From: Paraglomus occultum
Lineage: Eukaryota; Glomeromycota; Glomeromycetes; Paraglomerales; Paraglomeraceae
Reading direction: 5' to 3'
DNA length: 18,722 nt
Assembly: GCA_910592205.1 (NCBI GenBank)
Contig: CAJVPJ010000705.1
Coordinates: 1 to 18,722 of the forward strand
The notes under the pieces are model-generated. The model worked only from the letters and a program-made list of their open reading frames with translations, searched no databases and was not told where the DNA came from. How positions within the stretch are numbered: the stretch's first letter is position 1; every line of letters starts with the position of its first letter. Below are positions 8,301-16,965 of this stretch, piece after piece. The position numbers and the translations under genes were made by a program.

Positions 8301-11300
8301 CCATATTTCGGTTACATCCAAAGTGGACGTCGGCACGACTTTCCGTATTTGGTTTCCTACCGGGTGGGATCATCTTCCGCCTTCGCAGGTTCATTTCAAT
8401 ACCGAAAAATCTCCGGTTAATCCAAACTATGCGCGTGACAAACAACTTTACTCGAACGCGGAACTGTATTTGGAGGAATGCATGCAATGGATCCAACATT
8501 CAAAACCCACGCAATTTGATGATGACAACGATCCAATGTTGATTGATGATGGGTCCGCTTCGCAACAAAAAACTGACGAGTTGTCGGTATTGTATACTGA
8601 ACCGGATTGTTTCGAGTCTGACAATGTGAAAAAATGTGTTCTTGTCGTGGATGATAACACGGATATGAGGTACGTTTGATTCACAACTCTTTTAATAGCG
8701 AAAAGTGTGTTTCGGAATTTTTATTGACAGACTTTTATAAATCTTAGGAACTATTTAAAGAGTTTGATTAAGCGACAATTCGATTGTATCTGTGCTGTTG
8801 ATGGTTGTGATGCACTCCGAGTCATTAAAAATTCACAACGACTGCCTGATCTGATTCTAAGTGGTGAGTATGCTGCGCGTACATGCTTTTTTTTTTTTTT
8901 TTGTTTTGCCTGACTGAGATCTTCATTCACTAAAATTAGATATTATGATGCCCAATATGAATGGCTACGAATTGCTCGCTGCAATACGCAACAATCCTAG
9001 GATCCAAATGATTCCGGTAATTCTATTATCGGCTCGAGCAGGAGAGGAAGCTAGCGTTGAAGGTAACTACAAATAATCACAAACTTTGCGAAAAAAATTT
9101 TTTAATAACGCTATCGTTAATACTGTAGGACTGGAGAAGGGTGCAGATGATTATTTAATTAAACCCTTCAATGCTCGTGAACTCTTGGCTCGCATCCGTG
9201 CAAACATCAAACTTTCCCATCTTCGCCGTCAACTTCTCGCGGAACAACGTCGTCAATCTGAAACCAAGCAATTGTTATTTACAATCAGTAGCAAAATTCG
9301 CTCCGGTTTTGGAATACAAGAGACTCTTGACACTGCCATTGCGGAAGTGAAGAAAATATTGTCATGCGATTCTTTGTTAATTATCGACAGTCTTGTGATA
9401 AAGGACAAGATTGCCTGCAAAGTAATGTCTGCTTCATTAAGACCACAAGACGATCCAACGAAAATAGTTGGACGTATAGTCCGTCATTTTTCATGTGACA
9501 AGTATGTATCAAAATCCAAGAGAAAGAAAGCTACGTGCTCTGCTTCGACGGATGTACAGTATGACGAATACGAAGAATTGGATTTACTGGAAGACGACGA
9601 GTTGCACGACTCTCGTGAATTGGAAGTGGATATCAGTTCAGACTACGAATCGCTGGTTATAGGTCGGCGCGTATCTATTATTAGCGTAGCTATTCGTCTA
9701 AAATCATCTCTTTGGGGATGGATAGTGGCACACCAACGCCCAGGCTATATCTGGACAGAATCGGAAAAAATGTTTTTACAGCAAGTCTCGAATCAAATAA
9801 GTTTGGCTATAAGTCATGCCATACTGGTCGAAGAGAAATTAAAACGAGAGGCTCAAATGGAGGCTGCAAAAGAGGCAAATAAAGCCAAAAGTCAGATACT
9901 TGCCAATACTTCGCATGGCAAGTATGATGCATACTATTGTATAATGTTGCTTTGAAAATCCGTTCATCATAGACTAATAAGCTTTTTTTTTTCCCTCTTT
10001 TGGCTATAGAACTCCGTACACCGTTGGGTGCAATTATTGGCGCACTCTCTGCATTCGAAGGAACACCTCTTCGACCTGATCAACGAGACATGGTCGAAGT
10101 AATGACTCGCGCTTCCGATGTTGTTCTATCCGTGGTCAACGACATCCTAGATGCTGCCAGACTGGAAGCACAAAAGCTTACATTGATAAATCGCACTTTC
10201 GATCTAATCGAGCTTGTGGAAAAGAACATTGCAATGTTTGGCGAACGTGCCGGTTCGAAAGAGATTGAATTAATATTTTTATACGAACCAAGAGAATCTC
10301 CTAAATATGTGAAAACCGACCCAGAAAGGCTACAACAAGTGATAATGAATTTGCTGTCTAATGCGTAAGGATTTTAAACTCTTTGCTTTTTTCCGTTATC
10401 AGTACGATGTAATATGTGCTGATTCTAACGTCCGTTCGTGCTCCCCTCCCCTAAGGATCAAATACACTGAAAAAGGCAAAGTTGAAGTACGGCTGTCAAT
10501 AAGAGAGCGTTGTGGCATTGTTGATGGGGAGAGTCGTGATAATAACACCAATAATAACAACAACAACAACAATAACAACACTGGCCACCTGCTTATAGAG
10601 ATAATAGATACCGGCATAGGGTAAGAAAACAGCATTTTGTTTTGTGTTGCCTTTGCTCTGTCTTTTTTCTTTCCTTCATAATTCTTACAATTGAAAAACT
10701 ATCAGTATTGATCCCAAGTTCGCACAGCACATATGGGAGAGTTATGCACGAGGAGAAGCTGCAATGACTCGTCGTAGGGACGGCGCAGGTCTAGGCCTCT
10801 CGATAAGTAAAAGTCTAGTCGATTTGAACGGCGGTACCCTCGGTGTTGACAGCGAGCTTAACAAAGGAAGTAGATTCTGGTTCACCTGGAATTTTGAGCA
10901 TTTATCTCTGCCAACAATACCAAAGTTGAAAACACTACCCGGCAACTCGCATGATCAACAGACCTGGCAGGGAGCAGAAGAATCTTTAACGAAGCGTGTT
11001 CTTATTATTGATCCGTTTGAAGCGACGAGAACTGCCTTTACGACCATGATAAGCGATAGCGTCCGATGTGTATATGAATTCGCCGACTACCAAACTGCGA
11101 TCAAAGCAGTCGAAGAACATATAAAGAGTAATAGTGAGCCTATGTGTGATTTTGCATTTTTCAGTGTGGGAGAGAAGAATGCCAAGCTTGTTGAGGATAC
11201 AGCCAAGGAGCTGAAACGGCTTTGTGGCGAAGATCGATTGTCGATTATATTACTGGTATTCTGGTCATCTAGTGGACGCACTATCGGGAAGAAACTGATT

Positions 11301-12343
11301 GAGAATTTGGGAAAGAACGTCGCGGCCATTTGTAAACCTATAATGCAGAAACGTATACTAGACTGCATTTCTCATTTTGACTTGTACGTGAGTAGGCCAT
11401 CGGATGAGAACGCTGCAGGAACCGAAGAAGATAATTCAGCAATGTATAGCAGATTCTACAACCATAATCGGCCCACGGCTGCTTATAATTTGTCAAACTT
11501 GAGAGATTCAGATGAACCAACTGTAATTCGAGGTGTTGCGGGTAATGAAAGAGAACGCAAACCCGAGCCCACCAATCGTCCAGCAAAGAGATCGGCTACC
11601 AGTGAATGGAAGGATCAAACCGATGTTGAAGAACGAGAGAGCAAATCGAGGAATAGGGTCGTGAATTCATCCAAATGCATACTCTGTGTGGTAATTAAGC
11701 TACTGAATGCTTGTTGTTTGATCGCATGAATGGTCTTTGGTATTTTACTAATATTCGATTAATTCAATGGTTCTATTATTTAGGAGGACAATGCGGTCAA
11801 TCTCAAGGTAGGCTATTGAAAGCAAGGATGGTTTATTTCTAATGTAATCTACGAGTTTCTAATACAATCATTATTCTGTTAGGTTATCAAAGCTCAATTG
11901 AGCAAACTGGGATATCAACATTTATCGGCAGTAAACGGTAAAGAAGCTGTTGAAGTAGTGAGGAAGCAATATGAGGCAAACCTGTTTGCTTCTTCACCCA
12001 GCAGTTCGGAATCCAAGAAAATATCTTTAATTTTGATGGACTGTGCAATGGTAAAGCCTTATCGGTCATGTTTTTTTTGTTACCTCAAACCGAGTCATCC
12101 GACGCTATATATTAATTACTCGCATTCTTTCGTTAGCCTATAATGTCAGGGTTTGAAGCGTCACAGGCGATAAGAGCGATGGGACCGGAACTTCAAAGTC
12201 TTCCAATCATCGCGTTGACTGCATCCGCGATAGCAGGGACTAAGGAGCAGTGCTTAGAGGCAGGCATGAGTGACTATCTAACTAAACCACTCAAGCTGCA
12301 GACATTGGAAGGGAAATTACTTGAATGGTTAAGTGAGCATTAA
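5333..12343 (+). CDS. Dual hybrid histidine kinase (two transmitter modules, three receiver-like domains)
   Basis: Exons: 5333-5479, 5691-5763, 5878-5913, 5983-6049, 6141-6361, 6446-6966, 7225-7360, 7440-7576, 7667-7883, 7972-8076, 8165-8669, 8748-8863, 8940-9062, 9129-9917, 10010-10364, 10456-10620, 10706-11690, 11784-11807, 11883-12050, 12137-12343; 5097 nt, 1698 residues. Domains: PAS-like sensor (28-170; FDWSTTPLGP), GAF (183-360), HisKA (phospho-His 397 in SHELRSPL), HATPase (N521, DTGVG 552-556, GTGIGLAL 582-589), receiver 1 (DD 716-717, phospho-Asp 761, K813), GAF (850-1035), coiled coil, HisKA (His 1064 in SHELRTPL), HATPase (N1182, DTGIG 1234-1238, GAGLGL 1264-1269), pseudo-receiver (1334-1462) and terminal receiver (ED 1567-1568, D1627, K1680). 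No membrane segment is seen, so it is probably a cytosolic phosphorelay sensor feeding an HPt protein. The signal is unknown. The second GAF resembles bilin-type GAFs (LWGWIVAHQ), but the usual bilin Cys-His pair is not seen. It also carries a charged insertion (926-979). Confidence 0.92.
9918..10009 (+). other. GC-AG intron splitting the second H-box of the kinase
   Basis: The only donor that keeps SH|ELRTPL in frame is G|GCAAGT at 9917-9918, with acceptor ctatag ending at 10009. The nearby gtatga at 9923 would break the frame. GC donors with an otherwise perfect consensus (GCAAGT) are a known minor class. The phospho-acceptor His codon CAT is the last full codon before the intron. Confidence 0.8.
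10541..10580 (+). repeat. In-frame AAT/AAC trinucleotide repeat (poly-Asn)
   Basis: A run of AAT and AAC codons, interrupted by one ACC, encodes about ten consecutive Asn residues within the second ATPase domain. It lies in the loop before strand LLIEIIDTGIG. Synonymous mixing of AAT and AAC suggests an older, partly stabilised repeat. Its length may vary between strains. Confidence 0.85.
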
Positions 12344-12618
12344 TTTATTAATTAGACAATAATACGAACGTTAGATTCTAGAACTTAAAAATAAGTTTTA
12401 AGCTACCAACGGACTGTATGATAAAAATTAGTTGATGTACATGTACGAATGTACAAGTGTATATAATTAATAGTAAGTCTATTTTTTGATTCAAGTTTTC
12501 TTACGATGAACGAGTGTGAGCAATTGCTCCATTTAAGTATCAAATATGATAGTAATAGGGAAAAAGAAAATAAATGCTAATAATCATCTGTGAGTTAGAT
12601 ACTTTTACGTGAACTTGC
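12344..12618. terminator. Convergent intergenic region with shared 3' ends
   Basis: The 275 bases separate the stop codons of the kinase (plus) and the reductase-like gene (minus), so both 3' untranslated regions must end here or overlap. AATAAA occurs on the plus strand around 12569. The stretch is AT-rich with no coding signal. Confidence 0.4.
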
Positions 12619-14189
12619 TTATTCGTAGCAGAATATGTTCCCTTCTCCGTAACCAATGTTTTCCACGTGTGATCTCATATCAGTGTTAAATGAACGAGGG
12701 CCGCATATCAGTATTTGACATTTGTCACGTCTCTTTATCCTGTCAAAGAGAGTATATAGCAGTTCTCGATTTAGTTTACCGTGGATGTAACTACTACCAT
12801 CGTTATTTACACGTTCGGTCTACGAGTGGGAGAAAATAGATTAATCAAAGTTTAGGTGAATGTTACCCAAGAGACAGAATAATAGACCGTTACCCGCGTC
12901 AACACATAATCTGTTGTCAGATAATCCTCTTCGTTTTGTTTATCCAATTCGCTTTTCAACCAAATATCGTGTTCAGTCCGATTGACGTATATAAGATGAA
13001 TGGCTGTTCTCTCGGTTGTAGGGATAGTTGATTGTTTGAGAATAATTTGATACATTGGAGTAATGCCTACATGGGACAGCAAGATTAGTAAAAAACAAAT
13101 CTTTTTACAACAGCTTTCGCTGCAGATATATTATTAACGATTGAACTAACCTGAACCAGCCGCGAGCATGACAAATTGTTCAATCTATGAACGAAATTAA
13201 AATGTTGGTATCGAGAATATGCGACTGATTGCATTATTAAACACACTTACAGAGTTATCAGCGTGCTTGAATCCACTCATTATAGGTCCCCTCATATATA
13301 TTAAATCATTAACGCGCAGTGACTTGAAATATTCAGATGGCTTGTGATCGTTATACAGCTGTGCTCCCAAATTGAATAGCATGGTCAAATTGTTTAGCTC
13401 GCGTCAGACCGACTATTAACTATTCCAGCATTGATTATTATACCTTCACCATAAGATGAAATTCACCCAACACTGATGGATGAGTAATCGGAGTAAAAGC
13501 TTTTGTGATTGTTTCGTTGCCAATTTTCATCCTATTATTACAGCAGCGTTGTCCTCGTCAAGACACTGGAAAATTTAACCATAAAAATGCGAATACTTTG
13601 AATTCTAACCTCATCAGCACATGCTCTCCGTCCTCAATTCCGAGACTTCTTTGCTCTCCGCTACTAGATAACGGTACCTTCCCAACGATTAAGATGGTGT
13701 CGTGATTTATCTCAGACTTCTTGACAACTTTGTATCCAATGTATTGTTTCCGGCTAGTGACTTTATCAGTAGCAGTATTCCGTGAGGGCATTCTCAGCGA
13801 TTCGAGATCCACAATCGAGTTCTCGTTCTTGTATAATTTGGTATACTCTTTTCTCAGCATGTCGACCTGTTCATTATGAGCTTGCAATTCTTCGCGATAT
13901 ACATCAAAGACACATGGAGTACAGCCATTATTACAGCAGTCTGTTGGAGTTGGCTCATCGGGTGGAGATGAAAGCTGTAATTGAGGCTTATCGCAATTGG
14001 AGAAGAAACAAGTCAATAATAAGCTAATGGAGTAGATGTTAATAATAATTTAGCAACAACCTTTCCGTCATCATCATAATAAATTCCAATCGGATGATCT
14101 TGTCGTTTTGTCTGAGCGGCTTTTTTTAGAGCTATCGACGATTTCAACCGCTCCACTTCCTCTAAATATTTCTGTATTATAGGATTCAT
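12619..14189 (-). CDS. CYB5RL: NADH-cytochrome b5 reductase-like protein with oxidoreductase-like N-terminal domain
   Basis: Minus-strand exons: 14189-14061, 13974-13610, 13531-13444, 13358-13251, 13184-13151, 13066-12894 and 12819-12619; 1098 nt, 365 residues. After a helical N-terminus comes PTPTDCCNNGCTPCVFDVY (about 51-69), the Cys motif of the oxidoreductase-like domain. The ferredoxin-reductase fold follows: KAFTPIT (FAD-binding R-x-Y-T/S position), MRGPI, VMLAAGSGITPMYQI (NADH-binding glycine motif, split by an intron) and ILICGPRSF near the C-terminus. The family transfers electrons from NADH through FAD to cytochrome b5 or similar acceptors. The same domain order is found in animal CYB5RL, hence the symbol. 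The first intron has a weak donor (gttgtt), so the N-terminus is the least certain part. The FAD-motif Arg is replaced by Lys and Tyr by Phe, and the C-terminus ends CYE. The gene is convergent with the kinase gene. Confidence 0.85.
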
Positions 14190-14278
14190 GAGGGGAAAAA
14201 TGCGGGGCTTGTGTTCACTTGGAAGTGTAAATGGAGCATCTCGTGCCAAAAATCATTGATCTAAATCTTTCGTCGATA

Positions 14279-14567
14279 TTATTCTCTTTGGATCAGGGAC
14301 TTGTGATGACAAGCCATGTGACATAAGCCGAATGGTTGGCTGTGGATGACATCGGAAGAGTCAATAAATTTATTTATCCAATCATTATAAGAATGGAGGG
14401 GCTGTAATTTCATCCAATTAAAAAATTTTCTAATCTTATAAATACCCAAGGCTTGCCCCTCTTTTTTTTTTTTTTCACCTTCAATCAGTAGGAAAAAAAC
14501 TTTACCTGTATACAAATCCGCCTTCGGTGGATGCGTAAGCAAGTAAAGGGATAATTTCCTTTGACAT
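14279..14567 (-). CDS. Hypothetical 70-residue protein, two exons
   Basis: Exon 1 (14567-14506) starts at ATG and encodes MSKEIIPLLAYASTEGGFVY. It ends at AG|gtaaag. Exon 2 (14429-14279) begins after gattag, in matching phase 2, and includes NWMKLQPLHSYNDWINKFID and GLCHMACHHKS before TAA. The total is 213 nt. The intron (14505-14430) contains an A-rich tract and a branch-like ctgat. I do not recognise the protein. The CHMACHH cluster could bind metal, but this is speculation. The gene sits 90 bases upstream of the reductase-like ATG on the same strand. The two could in principle be one transcript, but no in-frame splice linking them was found. Confidence 0.35.
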
Positions 14568-14731
14568 TAAGTGATGAACATGGCATGTATTATATGAGTA
14601 TATATAATGATTAAAAAAACGACCGGCAGCGACAAGCCGCTTCTGATAATAAAGAAGGAAATTACTTGCTGATTGAGAGGTTTGATAAGCGGATAAACGA
14701 AAAGAAAAAAATAAAAAATAACGTGAATGTC

Positions 14732-14737
14732 TTTATT
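14732..14737 (-). terminator. Candidate minus-strand poly(A) signal
   Basis: TTTATT on the plus strand is AATAAA on the minus strand. It lies about 65 bases after the proposed stop of the minus-strand gene at 14801 and would fit its 3' end. Confidence 0.3.
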
Positions 14738-14800
14738 AAAACGTATCCATGTTAAGATTGTATCTAGTGATTGTTTGCATGAAAGAAACCAAGTGAACTG

Positions 14801-15340
14801 CTAACGTCGTCGTCGTTTCCTATATAATATGCTATCATTGGAAGTAGTTCGATCTAATATTCTCTTACATGCCATACTGAGAAGAGTTGTTCTTAACAAT
14901 CTTTTTCGATTGAGAAAGCCGCTAAGTAAACTGATAGCCCTAAAATGTTTCTATTGATCATAATACATGGCTGCCTTCTAAGTAATGCAAAGATTCATAA
15001 CTGTTGCGTGAGCTGATATGAATATCCGGCCATCTCCCTCACTGCCCCTGTTCTCATCTTCCGCACCAGAGAAAAATTCCTCGACAGATCAGATGGCGAC
15101 TGTGCAATGTGACGTGTGAGTAATAGTTAAAGTCATACGCAAATATGTAATTTATTCCCATCCATGATATATTACATACCAATATCGTAATCAAAGTGTC
15201 GCTAATGGGTATTGTTTCAAATTCGTAAGGATAACTCCAACAGATAATCGCCTTTATGCCTTGACCTTTGCAGCAGACTTACCGATTCTCTGCTGAGTTT
15301 GAACTAATGGATCTGTTGATTCATAGACTAATCTATAGCA
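14801..15340 (-). CDS. Unidentified multi-exon gene, 5' part unresolved
   Basis: Three minus-strand exons join in phase: 15251-15180 (CWSYPYEFETIPISDTLITI), then 15099-15002 after gtatgt..cacag (SPSDLSRNFSLVRKMRTGAV and EMAGYSYQLTQQ), then 14939-14801 after gttatg..tttag (FLNRKRLLRTTL, MACKRILDRTTSN, C-terminal YRKRRRR, TAG). A further exon-like piece at about 15338-15287 (VYESTDPLVQTQQRIG) has a good acceptor (ctatag) and donor (gtaagt), but its phase does not fit the next exon unless a 17- or 23-nt intron is allowed. The start codon was not found. The product would be small and basic with an Arg-rich end, suggesting nucleic-acid or nuclear localisation. I recognise no family. The block at 15018-15108 is more GC-rich than its surroundings, consistent with coding DNA. 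Its plus strand is also open, so strand assignment is tentative. Confidence 0.35.
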
Positions 15341-15418
15341 AGAGATGATATATACTCATGTGAAAAAGAAGTATTTTTTACTAGAAGACGGTGTTTCCGA
15401 GTAACGTCGTTAGCGTTG

Positions 15419-15531
15419 TTACGTCATTTCCAGGGGTACCCCCCTTGATTGGCCCTTCGAATTTAATTGCCAATTGTAATAATAAAAAGGGGAAATTGTC
15501 TTTCTCGGTTTGTTCTCTATATACTTTGATC
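15419..15531 (+). promoter_or_regulatory. Promoter-proximal region of the myosin light chain gene
   Basis: Upstream of the ATG at 15532 are TTACGTCA (15419-15426, one change from the CRE/ATF site TGACGTCA), the perfect palindrome GGGGTACCCC (15433-15442), an inverted CCAAT box (gattgg, 15447-15452) and an A/T-rich aataaaaag (15481-15489) in a TATA-like position. Their arrangement within 110 bases of the start is suggestive, but no site is proven by sequence alone. Confidence 0.35.
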
Positions 15532-16361
15532 ATGGTAAGAGAAAGTTTTGTAGTTTTGAAACACATAATCGGATCATTAGTAAATAACAGTCAGCGTCAA
15601 CAACGCAATGGATTGCGGATGACTGAGTATTCATAAATGTTAACGTGAGACCATCATACTCTTTTCTGCTTTACAACGAAGGCATCTCGCTCACGTCTAC
15701 GCCGTCGGAACTCGAATGTGTTTGCGATATTTGACGACAAACAAATTATTGAATTCCAAGAAGCCTTCTCAGTGATCGATGTTGATTCTGATGGGTATAT
15801 CGATAAAGAAGACTTGAGAGACATGTTGCATAGTTTGGGTAGGGTAAATCGTCGATATAGGATGGGGGATTTGGGAAGTGTGATGAGGCTTGTGTGAAAT
15901 GACTTTTGATGTACTTAGCATAGCTTTATCCTCACTGCTGTTCTGAACCTTTTTCTTCAGGTGAACACCCGACGGACCAGTACTTGGATGACATGATTAA
16001 TGAGGCCCCCGGGAACATTAACTTTGCCACTTTTCTAACTCTCATGGCTGGGAAGCTATGCGCAACTGATACAGAAGAGGAGCTAATCAAGGCTTTTGAA
16101 ATGATTGATGAGGAAAGGAAGGGAGTAATACCCGTCGATAGATTCAGATACCTGATGACTAGAATGGGAGATCGGTTTACGGATAAAGAGGTAAGCAATG
16201 GATCAAGTTTAAAAGAAAAAGAATGTCTGAAGTAATTATGTTAAGTTGTTGTACCGATTTTTTAGTTCGATGCGATGACAGCGGGAGTAATTGACTCGAG
16301 AAATAATTTTAATTATCGTGATTTTGTGAGAGCGCTGAGGCATGGGAATCTTGATAAGTAA
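15532..16361 (+). CDS. Myosin regulatory light chain (EF-hand)
   Basis: Exons: 15532-15534, 15682-15838, 15961-16190 and 16266-16361; 486 nt, 161 residues, the usual length for the family. The first coding exon is only the ATG (ATG|gtaaga), placed there because exon 2 opens at GCATCTCGC without its own Met and joins in phase. [11 protein letters not shown] (residues 8-18) matches the phosphorylation segment of regulatory light chains (RATSNVFAMF), with the target Ser conserved as S12. The first EF-hand has a complete loop [12 protein letters not shown] with Asp at position 12, as is typical for this family. The later EF-hands ([25 protein letters not shown]) are degenerate. The protein should bind the neck of class II myosin and act in cytokinesis and cortical actomyosin. 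No fungal gene symbol is assigned because I cannot distinguish orthologues here. Confidence 0.92.
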
Positions 16362-16965
16362 TTTATTCACCATTCGATAATCAATTCTTAATTGGGTGAT
16401 AATATGGAAATAAGTAATGTTTCCTTGTGTCAGGCACTTAAAGGACACTTGTATTTGTATAACTAATTATAATCTTACAGTAAAGATATGTACGATAGTA
16501 TTCGAAGCGGCAGTGTGTTATGGGATATACAGGTTGGGAAGCTAACTTGCTTGCATTTGACACTTCCAATTGAGCATTACAGCTTTTGCATAAGCCAGTA
16601 GTGGTGGAGCCCTTGTAATTGAGACAATCATTCGGCTTATACACTATTCAAGGCCCCCGTATTCAAAAGTGTCTCGAATAATAAATATAGCCTTGACTTT
16701 GAATAATATTCAATGTCAAAAGAACTGAACATGTTGCTATATAGTAATGAACTCTATTTAAACTGAATGCATAGTTCGCTTGAAAAATGAGTGAGTGATT
16801 CATTTCGTGAATTAAACACAGGAAGCAAAAATAGTAAAATCTAAGAGATCTCTTATGTTGCTCTGTCACCTAAAGATTTACTTAAGCCGATTGCCTAACA
16901 TTTATTCGATGTTAAGTATCACAAAATTTTGTAACACTAAGGGTAGGGAAATCTTTTAGTTTCAG
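16362..16965. other. Intergenic stretch, no supported gene
   Basis: The 3' end of the light chain gene lies here. The minus strand is open at 16644-16438 with a Cys pair (GLCKSCNAQL) and a splice-like end (T|gtaaga), but there is no ATG and no partner exon. The remainder is AT-rich. Sequence before 16966 ends in tttagtttcag, a good acceptor for the family copy that follows. Confidence 0.35.

Noticed and set aside
15018-15116. Plus-strand frame beginning at an ATG, Ser/Pro-rich, ending at a gtgagt-like site
   Set aside because: The minus strand of the same block joins neighbouring exons in phase, which the plus frame does not; kept only as an uncertainty for strand assignment.
15391-15636. 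81-codon plus-strand open frame over the light chain promoter
   Set aside because: It reads through the ATG|gtaaga junction in a different frame from the light chain and has no recognisable features.
16438-16644. Minus-strand open frame with a CKSC motif
   Set aside because: It lacks an ATG, and the only splice extension runs into sequence antisense to the last light chain exon.
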